DNA of 64,000 bases from Liolophura sinensis (GCF_032854445.1 NC_088296.1:4983246-5047245), one strand, 5' to 3'. Positions 10,290 to 55,487 are shown, numbered from the stretch's first letter. The notes: generated from the sequence alone by a model not told the origin. Made by a program: numbers and translations.

Positions 10290-11213
10290 TATAGGATGTG
10301 TCCTAACATATGAATTACAAAAAAAAAAAACTTTTTGAGGCGTAGAATGGCCCCTGTGGTCATTTAGAAATTTGGAAGCCTGCAGTGGTGACATCTGTGG
10401 TCATAACTGTCAAAACAACTTTGTTGGCGGAAGAGTCCGAACGCGTGTCGTCATGAAATGGATCACGTGAAACAGATTTCTGTTAAGTTCATACAAGAAA
10501 AGACAGCGCAGGTGGGGCACACAGCGTAGGTGAAAATATTTTTAACTTCCTCTGAAATCGGAAAGCTAAAATAGTTGATTGTTCAGACAGTAAATATACC
10601 CTTTTCGATCCTTGTCAGCATTTGTAGTAATGTTTTCTTGGTCAAATCTGTAGCCACAGCACTATACATGCAGGATTCGGGCAGCCGGATCAATTCCATT
10701 TATTACATTTCCGGGACTTCCATTACCATTTCACTGACTCTCACCGCTGCGTACACTCTCCTTATGCAGTTGACAGTAGCCGTAAGTCTACTCAACCGGT
10801 AATCTAGGACGGTCTGGTTTGGAGAGACTACACTGCGTAGTGCTTCCCACTATTTGGTGTCCATTCACCATTCAGCTACTGGCAAATATTTTGCGATGTT
10901 ATCATGCGTCAATAACAAATTAAAATCTTGCTCCGCTTTATTGTGAAGAAATTAAAACGTTAAACAGGCAGCCTATGTAGGCGTACAAAGTTCTTTGACA
11001 TTCTGATAAATGCTCGGAACTTATCTCTACCCTCTAAATCTACCCTCCATGCTTTCATTATCAAGGCCACCTGCGTAACAGTACTATATGCAAATAAATA
11101 CACCTCACCAAGGTAAAAATAAAAAAAACCAAAACACTTCCGTCATGCTAATGTGCACATGTACTGTGTGACGTCTACGTAGAGTGGTGTACATCCCAGT
11201 TCGGCTGGCTGTG
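10290..11213. other. Region upstream of the aminopeptidase gene
   Basis: Presumed promoter and 5'UTR interval of the aminopeptidase gene. No TATA box or known motif is convincing. A plus ORF at 10575-10802 has no family features and looks like chance. Confidence 0.4.
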
Positions 11214-45064
<33,851 letters not shown>

Positions 45065-45079
45065 ATACAAGAGTCTTTA

Positions 45080-45485
45080 TCTTCAAGAACACAACAAATA
45101 TAGAGCCAACTGCTTCATCTATAAAACAGTCTACGGAATATAGAGTCAACTGCTTCATCTGTAAAACAGTCAACAGAATATATAGCCAATTGCTTCATCT
45201 ACATAACAATCAACAGAATCTAGAAACGGCAGCTTCATCAGCTAAACAGTCGAATATAGACCCAACTGCTTCATCTGTAAAACAGTCTACGGAATATACA
45301 GCCAACTGCTTCATCTGTAAAACAGTCTACGGAATATGGAGCCAACTGCTTCAACTGTAAAACAGTCAACAGAATCTAGAGCTAACTGCTTCATCTGTAA
45401 AACAGTCAACAGAATATAGAGCCATTTGCTCCATCTACATAACAATCAACAGAATCTAGAGACGACAGCTTCATCAGATAAACAG
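45080..45485 (+). repeat. 40-bp tandem array, left part
   Basis: Units of about 40 bp (CAGTCTACGGAATATAGAGC + CAACTGCTTCATCTGTAAAA) start about 20-45 bp after the aminopeptidase stop codon, so they probably form its 3'UTR. Same orientation and sequence continue after the LINE insertion at 46633. Confidence 0.92.
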
Positions 45486-46632
45486 GAGTGAGTGAGTGAG
45501 TGAAAGTTTTAACGTCGCTTTCAACAATATTTCAGTTTTATCGCGACAATAAAACCTCAAATAGTCGATCTACTACGGATAATTCATTTACTATTCAGTC
45601 AAAAAGGGCACCAGAAGTCACATAACAAACACAGACGGTAGTTTAAAATTACAGCTTTCCTGCCATACCAATGGCAGAGAGAAAGTCAAAAATAGTATCA
45701 CTTTCTACAGTATTGAAAAGTTCTGAAAGAGAGCTCACGTGATAAAAGGAATCTCGTACAGGAGCAAAGTCGCCACAGTCAAGCAATATGTGCTTGACTG
45801 TGAACCGTTGATCACAAGCAAAGCAATGAGGAGCATCTTCTCCTTTTAACAAATACCCATGCGTAGCACGTGTGTGACCGATACGACACCTCCTCAAAAT
45901 GCAAGCGGAGACGATGCCGTGAAAGGGAAGGCGCTGGACCAACAAACTGACGAATATCATGCAGTTTGTTGGTTGTCTGGCCATCCCATTGAGCCTGAAA
46001 CAAGCGCTTGATATAGGAGCAAATATGTGAACGCATGTCCGAATATGGAACGTCAGTTTGGGTAGTAACGGAATGCAAAGCCGCCTTCGCGGCTTCATCT
46101 GCAGCAGTATTCCCAGGGATACCCATATGCCCGGGCACCCAACAAAAGACAATGATAAAATCTTCATTAAGTCGTTTAAACATCTCCCTGATAGACAGAA
46201 TGTCTGGATGTACAGGCGAACTAGCCCGAATTGCCTGGAGGCAGGAAAGGGAGTCAGAGCAGATGAGAAATCTGCTACCTCCTAGCTCTGGAATGGACCG
46301 AAGTGCGCACAAAATTGCCTTGGCTTCCGCAGTAAATACAGAACAGGAATTTGGAAACCGAGTTGAAACGGTTCTGGGTCCAAGGACAGCGGCAGAGGCC
46401 ACGCCATCATCATTCTTGGAACCGTCAGTGAATATGCGGTGATACTTTGAACACATATTACTAAACTCCTGCTGGTATACTAAAGGGTTGGTGGAACATT
46501 TCTTCAGGGAGGAGAGCGAGGTATCAACCTGAGGCTCAGGACATAACCACGGTGGATCTTCCTGGATGCGTATGGGGGTGATAGTATCCAGTCCAAGTCC
46601 AGCTGCTTGCACATGTTCCTGGATGCGGACAC
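45486..46632 (-). mobile_element. 5'-truncated non-LTR retrotransposon (LINE, I/Jockey-like group) with 14-bp TSD
   Basis: Inserted in the 40-bp array and flanked by the direct repeat CATCAGATAAACAG (45472-45485 and 46633-46646). The minus-strand 3' end reads GCGACGTTAAAACTTTCACT then CACTCACTCACTC. It carries only the end of ORF2: an RNase H domain and a Cys/His tail. The reverse transcriptase and endonuclease are missing by 5' truncation, so the copy cannot move on its own. Confidence 0.92.
45649..46632 (-). pseudogene. LINE ORF2 remnant: RNase H plus CCHC tail, frameshifted
   Basis: First frame: RNase H with IFTDGSKNDDGVASAA, the FTAEAKAI Glu, the ICSDSLSCLQAI Asp and PGNTAADEAAKAAL. Near 45.90-45.96 kb the reading continues in another frame with RRCRIGHTRATHGYLL and a CX2CX7HX4C knuckle (CFACDQRFTVKHILLDC), stopping at 45649 after GMAGKL. 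Catalytic Asp/Glu residues are present, but the frameshift and truncation make it a dead copy. This domain order (RNase H, then RIGHTR-THGYLL plus zinc knuckle) is typical of I/Jockey-type LINEs. Confidence 0.88.
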
Positions 46633-47120
46633 CATCAGATAAACAGTCGAATATAGAGCCAACTGCTTCATCTGTAAAACAGTCTACGGAATATGGAGCC
46701 AACTGCTTCATCTGTAAAACAGTCTACGGAATATGGAGCCAACTGCTTCATCTGTAAAACAGTCAACAGAATATAGAGCCATTTGCTTCATCTACATAAC
46801 AATCAACAGAATCTAGGAATGACAGCTTCATCAGCTAAACAGTCGAATATAGAGCCAACTGCTTCATCTGTAAAACAGTCAACATAATCTAGAACCAACT
46901 GCTTCATCTGTAAAACAGTCGAATGAAGAACCAACTGCTTCATCTGCAATCAATCAACAGAATATAAAGTTTGCACCTTCATCAGTAAAACAGTAGAATC
47001 TAGAACCAACTACTTCATATACAAAACAGTCAACAGAACCTAGAACTAATAGCTTCATTTGCGAAGTATTCGAATCTAGAACCAACAGTTCTATCAGCTA
47101 AACAAACAACAGAATCTAGA
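46633..47120 (+). repeat. 40-bp tandem array, right part
   Basis: Continuation of the array behind the LINE, with units decaying towards 47.1 kb (CAGTCAACAGAATCTAGAAC type). Together the two parts hold roughly 20 or more units. Confidence 0.88.
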
Positions 47121-47576
47121 ACCAACAGTTCCATCATTACAACAGTTATCAATGGACTGCAAAATCGTCAGCACAATAGTTACCTGCAGAATCCAGAATC
47201 GCGTTTTCTTAGCCACAATAGCTACATAATGTAGAATCTATAGTTTCCTTATTACAAATGTTATACAATGTTACAATCAACTTCATCAGCAAAATAGAGA
47301 ACTATAGAATCTAGGCTATATTACTTCATCATCCTATAAACGTGCCTTACCTAACGGCTTCGTGAACAAATTAGTGAACAACAGAATTGCTTCATCCCGC
47401 CGTAATATAACTTAATAATAGGTCTTGCATGTGGCGTTAAACATATCAAATAAATAGATAAGTATTATGTAATGTAAGGGTTAGATTACCATACTGGTCA
47501 AAGAACGAAATATCGGAAGTTCAGAAATTTTATGAGCAGTGAGATTAAACCCATGGCAAGGGTGAAGATGTCAAGT
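47121..47576. other. Intergenic sequence with decayed array units
   Basis: Scattered AGAATCTA and GCTTCATC words show further decay of the 40-bp repeat to about 47.4 kb. A short SINE-like end (GGCGTTAAACATATC then AAATAAATAG) lies at 47431-47458. Confidence 0.5.
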
Positions 47577-47945
47577 TATCTTACATCAGCCGTTATGTGA
47601 TCTTACATGTGACCCTAAATCAGGGCTAATGAGATCGCACATTAGCTATTATGTGTCCTTACACAAGTGCTAATAAGGATCGCATATCAGCGGTTATGTG
47701 ATCTTACATCAGCGGTTATGTGATCTTACATCAGTGGTTCTGTGATCTCACATCAGGGGTTATGTGATCTTAGATCAGCGGTATTGTGATCGCACATCAA
47801 TGGTTATGTGACAGCACATCAGCCCTTAGTCACTGAACAACAGGGCTTATGTGACCCTACATCAGGCATTAGCCGTTATTTGCACATAGGCAGTTACGTG
47901 GCGGTTAACTGAGGTTATGTGACTGTTCATCAGCGGTTATTTTCA
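47577..47945 (+). repeat. 22-bp minisatellite, degenerate
   Basis: Units GTTATGTGATCTTACATCAG + CG, with many substitutions, about 12-15 copies. Confidence 0.85.
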
Positions 47946-48785
47946 GAGAAAGTATTTTATGTTTGACAGGCTGAAATACAAAAATGTACTGACTTCTATA
48001 GTTAGTCAGTGTTCCACTGATAATTTAACTCGACTGGCGTGAGGCTGCTGAGTCCTTCTATAGCCCGTCGCACGATGTAGTTACAACTGAATTTTCTGTA
48101 TCGCTTGGCGCTGATAGAAGCAAGGCGCACTACATTATAGTCGTGATGTCGATCTGGATTCGGATCCAAAAATTCATTTGAAATTGAAATAAAAATTTAT
48201 TCATATTGAAATAAAAATGTATTTAAAATTTAAGTACAAGTTTATTTTAAAAATTTACGCACACGCTTATTTTTAAAATTTAAGTAAAAGTTTGTTTAAA
48301 ACTTATATAAAATTTATAAGTTTGTAAAGATAAAGTTTAAAAATAAAAAAACGACTCTTCGCCATTTGCAGATGTGGAAAAGACATCTACCAAATGTAAT
48401 GAAAATGTGTGCACAGCCTGGGGTTGGCACAAGCACCAATCTACAACGTTTGAAACTTGTCGACCTTGACACGAGTACCAATCAATTAAATTTTGGTGGC
48501 AGGGATCAGGATAAACACTGGATCCAGGGATATTTAACAAATTTGTCGATATTACCATAATTCCTTTAGCTTGTAATAGTGCCTAGCAGAATATTATTTC
48601 TGTGTTGGAACGCATCAAGAGGGCGACGGCGGGAGCGCTGTACTGCGAGAATTGGTACCTGCGGCTGTGAGTTTTGCGTTCATGGTGTGGTTTCTAGTAT
48701 ATTTATTTGATATCTATATTGATTAACCCAATATTCATATTTTTTCCTCTTATAAGGTTGCTCTTAGTTCTAAAGGTTCTATCGG
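47946..48785. other. Intergenic sequence without recognised genes
   Basis: An AT-rich block of short direct repeats (AATTGAAATAAAAATTTATT; AAAATTTAAGTA) lies at 48178-48345. ORFs on both strands near 48340-48560 overlap each other and show no family features. Confidence 0.5.
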
Positions 48786-48789
48786 TTCC

Positions 48790-49217
48790 ATGGCAGGCGG
48801 ACTGACCGGTGAAAACGAACAATCTTTGGCAAATTACTGGTAAACTTTCCCGTGTGAAACATATGCGTTATTGGTGGAAAGCAATTGGTCTTCTGCGAAC
48901 TTAAAACACTATGCCAGGGAGCGCTGTCAACCACTTACTGCCACCGTAACCCCCTACAAACATCTAATGACGCCTCGTCCTCGTCCCGAAAAATTGCGAA
49001 GTGCGACGTAAAACCTCAATCAAGGAAATAGGACGTGTTAGCTCATTGTCAGTATAATGAGCCAGGTGTCATGGTGGTTGTCTTTGGCATGGTACTTCAG
49101 TGGCGGCAGCACTTTGGCGGCATGGACTCACCCTGCCACAAGAAGACATGCTTGCGCAAACATCTAATGACTCAATCAAATGACCGAAAAATTACGAACT
49201 ACGACGTAAAACCTTAG
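48790..49217 (+). mobile_element. Two adjacent LINE/SINE-type 3' remnants
   Basis: The first ends AAAAATTGCGAAGTGCGACG + TAAAACCTCAATC (about 49017). The second ends GAAAAATTACGAACTACGAC + GTAAAACC (about 49214) and shares TGGCATGGTACTTCAGTGGC / GGCATGGACTCACCCTGCCA with 24.2-24.4 kb. Both are plus oriented. Confidence 0.5.
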
Positions 49218-49589
49218 GAATACAGCCGTACATAGTGAATAGTGTGACCGTAGAAGGTTAAAATGCTTAAACGTAGGAAACGGCGAAGTTGTTTATACCC
49301 TCTCAGACCCGGAGCTGTCATGCGCAGTCTGTCATGCGCAGTCGAAAGCGCTGTTTGCGTTGTTATGTTGTGTGACGTATAGATAAGCACACCATTTTGA
49401 TCATAAACAACACTTAAATCGGTCATAGGCTCATCGTCGACGGCTTACTGTCAACAAAGCGACCCCGAGCTCTGAGACCTGGGGTAATATACAGATTCCT
49501 TCATCAACCTGCACGTAGTGAATAGCCAATGAGAAAAAAGAAGAAAACTTTGTCAAACAATAAGCCCGTACACACATATATACATTCAT

Positions 49590-49645
49590 AGATTCATATA
49601 TACACACATACATACATACATACATACATTCATACATACACACAT
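49590..49645. repeat. ACAT microsatellite
   Basis: CACATACATACATACATACA with small interruptions. Confidence 0.9.
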
Positions 49646-49894
49646 ATGTTGTAATTCGTTGTTTAAGTAAAAACATTTTTGTTCTCCAGATTTGTCCCAA
49701 TGAACCCTGAACCTCATTATAATGGATACCTCTCTTTGACAGCAGAAGTATAACTCTACTTATAAGGAATGATTTACATTCCCATGCCAACATCAGCAAA
49801 GGTAGCGCTACCGTTAGTTCAGATGCTTCACCCGGTTATCACAAAGGGTCCAGTCTAAATTACCCCCATTACGGCGTACTGAGGCCGAGACTTG

Positions 49895-50118
49895 CTTATT
49901 TCTTTAGTATTTTAAGCCGTACTTAAGAATATTTTATTTATACGACGCCGGCCAGCATTATGGTAGGAGGAAACCAAACACAGCCCGGGATGATACTCGC
50001 GACCATCTGCAAGTTGATAACAGACCTTCTCACGTACGACCGGAGAGGAAGGCAGCAGGATCTGGACTTGAACTCACAACGACCGCATTGATGAGAGGCT
50101 CTGGATCATTGTGCCGCA
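49895..50118 (-). mobile_element. SINE-1 copy, diverged
   Basis: TTAAGCCGTACTTAAGAATA, GCCAGCATTATGGTAGGAGG, to GAACTCACAACGACCGCATT. Confidence 0.8.
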
Positions 50119-50369
50119 CAGGCATTCTAGCTGCTGTATTAAAAAGCCGACAATAAATCTATCTTTCGCAGTCATACCAGGTATTTGTACATGAACGGTA
50201 TAAGGAACCACTCTAGATCTGTCTGTATCTTCGGAATGCATGCACGTATAAATTAAGAAACTAACCAAACAGAAAACATTTCCCACCTTGCGAAAGCGAG
50301 TCACACCCTCCAAGCATAGGTCTCCAAGCATAATACTATTGCTATTTTTTTCTGACAGGAGTATTCGCT

Positions 50370-50690
50370 CGTCCTTAGCAGAGCACAGCTTTGCACAGGG
50401 ACCTTAATACTCCTAACAGTACAGGCGTCGCCGTTCGCCTTACATCACTGCCACCACTAGCAAAATTTGTACACAAATATTGAACAACGTCAAGGTCACT
50501 AAAGTCATGGTGACGAGGCACACAAAAACAGTCTTTCTGTTTGTACTTGATACTCATCCATACTCTCCATCGAAAGTGTGTACAACATGATTCTAACCAA
50601 CACATACAACGATTTTACAGCTGAATGGTTATTTCATAGTTCCGTGCCAGGACATCATTGGTGAGGCTAAGCCTGAACAAGACTACGTGC
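50370..50690 (+). repeat. Dispersed repeat related to 40.24-40.62 kb
   Basis: ATATTGAACAACGTCAAGGT, ATGGTGACGAGGCAC and ACAACATGATTCTAACCAAC correspond in order to the intron 16 copy. Confidence 0.55.
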
Positions 50691-51114
50691 ATTGCACGTG
50701 CTACAAAGGTCAAGCTTTTCTTGTCGCGGCACTCATTTAAATCGAGTGTACAGAGCGACACATGCGCTGTGAGGAGTTCGCTGGGGCCTCTGTTTTTTAG
50801 AATACCCCACTCGATGAAAAGGTGGCTGTAGAACAAGGGGGTTAAGATGATTGGTGTGGACCCAATATATAACTATCGGATCAGGGCAGGTAAGAAGGGT
50901 CCAGATGCAAAATTGGAGAAAGTCTCCACGTCACGCATTGTGTACATATCACCGCATGCACGCGGTAGACTTTGATCACCCCTGAAGTGCTTGACGACAT
51001 CTGAAGTGTAGGAGTCTAAAGATGTAGTCCATTCGTGTCAGACTTTAGCATTGGTGTTGGACTTTAGCAGTGGTCTCGGACGTTAGTCTAAATATACCTA
51101 AACTTGCTTTCTTA

Positions 51115-51119
<5 letters not shown>
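50691..51119. other. Region upstream of the claudin-like gene
   Basis: No known promoter element is clear. Probably contains the 5' flank of the claudin-like gene. Confidence 0.4.

Positions 51120-51181
<62 letters not shown>
51120..51181. repeat. TA microsatellite
   Basis: About 30 uninterrupted TA units about 105 bp before the claudin-like ATG. Confidence 0.97.
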
Positions 51182-51183
<2 letters not shown>

Positions 51184-51286
51184 CACACATTTCTTCACAC
51201 CTTCACAGTGCTCATTTTTTCAGACATTCAGATTCCAATTTGTGTCACTTATTCTCGGCAACAAAAAAAAACACAATTTCTCATCA

Positions 51287-51524
51287 ATGTCGATCTTCAA
51301 AGAAATCGCTGGGGCTCCCAAGCTGTCGTTTTTCATCTGGGCTATTCTCCTCGCAGGCCTGACCCTGAATCTGACTTCCTTAGTAAGCGTAAGCTGGATG
51401 GACGTAATGATGACTATGGAGGGTTTCAACATGACCATGGTTATGGGTCTATGGCGCGTGTGCTTTACACCCTCTATTAATGATGTAGACATTAACACAT
51501 GTGTAGGCATTCCAAGCGGCGCAG
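51287..51524 (+). CDS. Claudin-like exon 1
   Basis: Encodes residues 1-79 (MSIFKEIAGAPKLSFFIWAI start) with helix 1 and the GLWRVC loop motif. Donor GCAG|GTAAGA, phase 1. A possible acceptor (TTTTTTCAG at 51224) upstream suggests a noncoding 5' exon. Confidence 0.85.
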
Positions 51525-54500
51525 GTAAGACACTAATCCCTTAACCTTTTTTTATTATTGTTTTATCATTGACTGGCGCCGTACTGAAGATTTTTTCCCC
51601 TTGAATAAGTCGTCGGTTAGATTTATGGGTGGAGAATGGGGGTGAGACCGGAATCAACCATTGTCAAAGCAGGGAGAGTAAACGCAGAGCAGCGAAAACA
51701 GTCTGACAGTTGATAAATGATCACTTGTAGCCAGTGGAGTACGGCCTCTTGTCACTTTACCTCAGCCAGATTTTTTTTCTGACTGTTCAGGTAAATGCTT
51801 AGAATACACGCTCCTAATCCTTGGCTTAAGTGGAACAACCTTAGTTGTTGGCATCTATATGTTACCTGAGTGTGGGAATCTATGTGTTACCTGAGTGTGT
51901 GAATCTACGTCTTACCAGGGTGTGGGAACATACGTCTTACCTGAGTGTGTGTGAATCTATGTGTACCTGAGTGTGTGAATCTATGTGTGACCTGAGTGTG
52001 GGAATCTGTGTGTTACCTGGGTGTTTTGAATCTGTGTGTTACCTGAGTGTGGGAATCTACCTGTTACCTGAGTGTGTGGGAATCTATGTCTTACTTGAGC
52101 AAAAACAATCTGTCAGTTGGTAAATGATCACTTGTAGCCCTTGGAGTACCGCCTCTTGTCACTTTACCTCAGCTAGGTTTTTATTCTGACTGATCAGGTA
52201 TACGCTTAAAATTACACGCTCCTAACACCAGGGCTTAAGTAGAACAACCTTAGTTGTTTCCATTTATGCGTTACCTGAGTGTGAAAATCTACGTGTTACC
52301 AGTGTGTGGGAACGTAAATGTTGCCTGAGTGTGGGAATTTACGTGTTTCCTGAGTGTGTGGACCTATGTGTTACCTGGGTGTTGAAAAATACGTGTTACC
52401 TGAGTGTGTGAGAATCTACGTGTAACGTGAGTGTGTGTGTCTACGCATTATCTGAGTTTGGGAATCTATGTGTTACCTGAGTGTGGGAATCTATGTGTTA
52501 CCTGAGTGTGGGAATCTACCTGTTACCTGAGTGTGTGAGAATCTATGTGTTACTTCAGCCAGGTTTTATTCTGACTGTTCAAGTAAATGATTAAAATGAA
52601 TCTGTGTGTTTCTTGAGTGTGTGAATCTGTGTGTTACCTGAGTGTGTGAATCTACGTGTTACCTGAGTGTGTGAATCTAGGTGTTATCTCAGTATGTGAG
52701 AACCTATTTGCTATCTGAGTGTGTGAATCTGCGTGTTACCTAAATGTGAATCTATATGTTACCTGAGTGTGTGAACGTACGTGTTACCTGAGTGTGTGAA
52801 TCTATGTGTTACTTGAGTGTGTGAATCTGTGTGTTACCTGAATGTGTGGACCTATGTGTTACTTGAGTGTGTGAATATGTGTGTTACCTGAGTGTGCAAA
52901 TCCACGTGTTACCTCTGTGTGTGAATCTGTGTGTTACCTGAGTATGTGAGAACCTATTTGCTATTTGAGTGTGTGAATCTGTATGTTAGCTGAGTGTGTG
53001 AACCTACGTGTTACCTGAGTATGTGAGAACCTATTTGCTATTTGAGTGTGTGAATCTGTATGTTAGCTGAGTGTGTGAACCTACGTGTTACCTGAGTGTG
53101 TGAATTTATGTGTTACTTGAGTGTGTGAATCTGTGTGTTACCTGAGTGTGTGACTCTACGTGTTACCTGAGTGTGTGAATCTGTGTGCTACCTGGCTGTG
53201 GGAATTTATGTGTTACCTGAGTGTGTTGAACGTACGTGTAGCCTGAATGTGGGAACGTACGTATTGCCTGAGTGTGTGAATCCACGTGTTACATGAATGT
53301 GTGACTCTACGTGTTTCCTGAGTGTGGGAATCTACTTGTTACCTATTACACTGTCGTCGCTGCTCTGGTTTTCCTCTCTAAGCTATACGTTTTCAATTAT
53401 ATTTGATTGTTGATTGCTTTGTTGAACCCAATATACACAAGGACTTTTAACTTATGAGACGGAGGTAACTTTAATGGGTGGGGAAACCATATACCTTGTT
53501 ATTTTTATATGATAGGATATTGGAATTTCATATTGCAGGTGCTTTCATGGGCGGAGCTCAAGGTGTCATGGCAACCAGCAATGCCCTAGCTTTCACGGGG
53601 CTGTTAGTCATCTCTGCGTTCATAGCATCCAAGGCGTACAGGACGAAAAGAACAACCACTCTGCTCACAGTGTCTTGTACAGGAGCCTGTAAGACAGTTG
53701 ATAGTTCAGACTGAATTTATATGACTTTATCTATACTTGGAACGATTTTACGTTCCCCAAAGATGAGAGGATAAGTCAGACTTGTGTAGCCACATTTTCT
53801 GAATGACACGGGCAAATAATACTATGATAATATACGGGGCCTCCGTGGCTCAGTTGGTTAGCGCGCTGGCGCAGCGTAATGGCCCAGGAGTCTCTCACCA
53901 ATGCGGTCGCTGCCAGTTCAAGTCCAGCTCATGCTGGCTTACTCTCCGGGAGTACGTGGGAAGGTCTGCCAGCAACTTGCGGATGGTTGTGGGTTTCCCC
54001 CGGGCTCTGTCCGGTTTCCACCCACCATAATGGTGGCCGCCGTCGTATAAGTGAAATATTCTTGAGTACGGCGTAAAACACCAATTAAATACATAAATAA
54101 GTATAATAATATGCCTCCAGGTGAATGAATATATTTATTTTACAAGCCTACTATTCCAAAAACGTAAAGCATATTCTATATAAATAAGCGGCATCTATGA
54201 TATTCAATATTCATTCTAGATGAATATGCTTTGTTTTATAGACCCATTATACCAACAGAACACTCCTAAAGTACATTCTGTATGAATTACCTATCACTCT
54301 TGATAATCGATATATTTAATTAGTTAAATAGCTCATCAACAACATTGAGACTTATAATGAAGGAAATAATATATGACCAGGTCTTAGTCGGTATTTAATA
54401 AGTGAAATATATGCAAAATGAGTTTAAATACAAATTTCGAAATGTATCCCAGATTAAAAGAAAAGACTGTGCTAGACCATACATACATATGGAGTACCAC

Positions 54501-55299
54501 AAAGTACCACACGTCATATTTAATAAGGAAAACCTTCTATAATTTTGTGATGTTGCATAACCGAGATATCGCAGTTCAAAGTGAGCAAAATTGTGCACAT
54601 TGAGAAACTGGATAACGCCGGCATGTTATCACTTTTAACGAATCAGGCGAGAGATATTACTATTGCCCGACAATGTACTTGTTCCTGCTGACGTCACCCG
54701 AATCCTGTGTTACATTTTAGTCATATGGACCTGGGGTACCGGGTGACGCGACATGATACATGTATTTGCGGTTTCTCTAACATAGTGCCTTCCATGTACT
54801 TTGGAAGAATTCCAGATCAAAAGTTCATTTGCAGAGTTACTAAGTCAGAACAAAGTTCTTTTTCCACCGCTCTTCCAAAATAACTAAGGTTAAATTATCC
54901 GTTGTCTTTTCTTTCAACGTGCGTATCATGCAAAGCGCATGCGTAGTATTGATGTGTTCTGACGATTATGACAACTCATCGTGAACACCCTTATTGTTTC
55001 ACGTGTATTTTCCAGAAATATCTACTCGAACTTGAATATACCCTACATGTTTCTAATGATATAATTTCATTTTATTTTTCTTTGCAGTCATTGGCAATGT
55101 TATCTGTCTGGGCTTGATGGCGAGTAATGTGGTAACTTCAGATCTTCAGCTGTTCGGGTTCGTACTATCAGCGAAGCTGAGCTGGGCATTTCCTGTCGCC
55201 TGCACAAGCGCGGGTCTCTTCTTCATCTCCGTGCTGCCCTCTTGTTTTATGGTTCACAAGCTTCAAGCACCAGAAGTACCCTTCAACCGTATTGCCTGA
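51287..55299 (+). CDS. Claudin/PMP22-superfamily four-transmembrane protein, three coding exons
   Basis: Exons 51287-51524, 53539-53688 and 55088-55299 join in phase (1, 1) to 600 nt, 199 aa plus stop. Topology: short cytosolic start, helix 1 about 14-35, first extracellular loop with the claudin-type signature W37 ... G54-L-W56 ... C59 ... C72, helix 2 about 88-110, basic loop (KAYRTKR), helix 3 about 120-141, helix 4 about 161-183, short C-terminus ending PFNRIA. The W-GLW-C-C pattern defines the claudin/PMP22/EMP/MP20 superfamily, whose members form cell-cell contacts or organise membranes. Length fits a claudin (about 200-230 aa). The tail is short and lacks the YV-type PDZ-binding end of vertebrate tight-junction claudins, so I assign only the superfamily. 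The internal ATG at 51287 was chosen over a non-ATG extension. Confidence 0.85.
51667..51870 (-). repeat. 135-bp repeat plus flank, duplicated segment 1
   Basis: GAGAGTAAACGCAGAGCAGC and CTTGTCACTTTACCTCAGCC are the dispersed repeat. The following AGTGGAACAACCTTAGTTGT recurs at 52238, so repeat and flank were duplicated together. Confidence 0.7.
51850..53345 (+). repeat. 25-bp minisatellite, claudin-like intron 1 locus
   Basis: About 50 units of GTGTGTGAATCTATGTGT + TACCTGA type, interrupted by duplicated flanking sequence at 52090-52280. Same unit and orientation as the intron 10 array of the aminopeptidase gene. A block with CTATTTGCTATTTGAGTGTG repeats near 52948 and 53030. Confidence 0.93.
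52100..52280 (-). repeat. 135-bp repeat plus flank, duplicated segment 2
   Basis: CTTGTCACTTTACCTCAGCT and AGTAGAACAACCTTAGTTGT mirror segment 1, about 410-430 bp away. Confidence 0.7.
53335..53395 (+). repeat. 135-bp dispersed repeat, 3' part
   Basis: CTATTACACTGTCGTCGCTG and CTCTGGTTTTCCTCTC directly after the minisatellite. Confidence 0.65.
53400..53495 (-). mobile_element. SINE-1 3' fragment, degraded
   Basis: ATTTGATTGTTGATTGCTTT and ACTTATGAGACGGAGG, ending about 45 bp before exon 2. Confidence 0.45.
53539..53688 (+). CDS. Claudin-like exon 2
   Basis: Acceptor ATATTGCAG, donor CCT|GTAAGA, 150 bp. Encodes helix 2 (ATSNALAFTGLLVISAFIAS), the basic loop and the start of helix 3. Reading past the donor meets TGA at 53712. 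Confidence 0.83.
53838..54102 (+). mobile_element. SINE-1 reference copy, full length
   Basis: Complete copy in claudin-like intron 2. A box TGGCTCAGTTGG (53846-53857), B box AGTTCAAGTCC (53915-53925), then TGTCCGGTTTCCACCCACCA, GTGAAATATTCTTGAGTACG and a TTAAATACATAAATAAG tail. The A-to-B gap is about 57 bp, longer than in an ordinary tRNA gene. Confidence 0.92.
54103..55087. other. Rest of claudin-like intron 2
   Basis: AT-rich intron sequence. The overlapping ORFs at 54395-54603 on both strands look like chance. No repeat recognised. Confidence 0.6.
55088..55299 (+). CDS. Claudin-like terminal exon 3
   Basis: Acceptor CTTTGCAG. One base from exon 2 plus TC gives Phe130, then IGNVICLGLMASNVV. 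Helix 4 is LSWAFPVACTSAGLFFISVL. TGA at 55297-55299. Confidence 0.85.
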
Positions 55300-55471
55300 C
55301 CAACACATTCTTCTGCATTCTTTAGCTCACAATTCTCTTCTTGATGTGCTGGATTGTTTGTCTAGATTTGAGAGCATTTGCACCTTTATTACAAATCTAT
55401 CTGAAGACGACAGTAACACTTCTTATCGCTGCTTCTGTTTATACAAGAGTATTTCTCTTGTTTCGCGTGTG

Positions 55472-55477
55472 AATAAA
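55472..55477 (+). promoter_or_regulatory. Poly(A) signal AATAAA for the claudin-like gene
   Basis: AATAAA 173 nt after the stop codon, just before a SINE fragment. The 3'UTR would be about 55300-55495. Confidence 0.6.
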
Positions 55478-55487
55478 AGTGAAGTTA

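Noticed and set aside
10575-10802. 75-codon ORF with hydrophobic stretches upstream of the aminopeptidase
   Set aside because: No splice context, weak start and no family resemblance; likely chance.
45812-46711. A cellular RNase H gene
   Set aside because: The domain is followed by an I/Jockey-type zinc knuckle in another frame, has a LINE 3' tail and is flanked by a target-site duplication, so it is a dead retrotransposon fragment.
53838-53925. Functional tRNA gene at the SINE head
   Set aside because: A and B boxes are present, but the spacing is too long, no acceptor stem forms, and the same sequence recurs many times with a SINE body.
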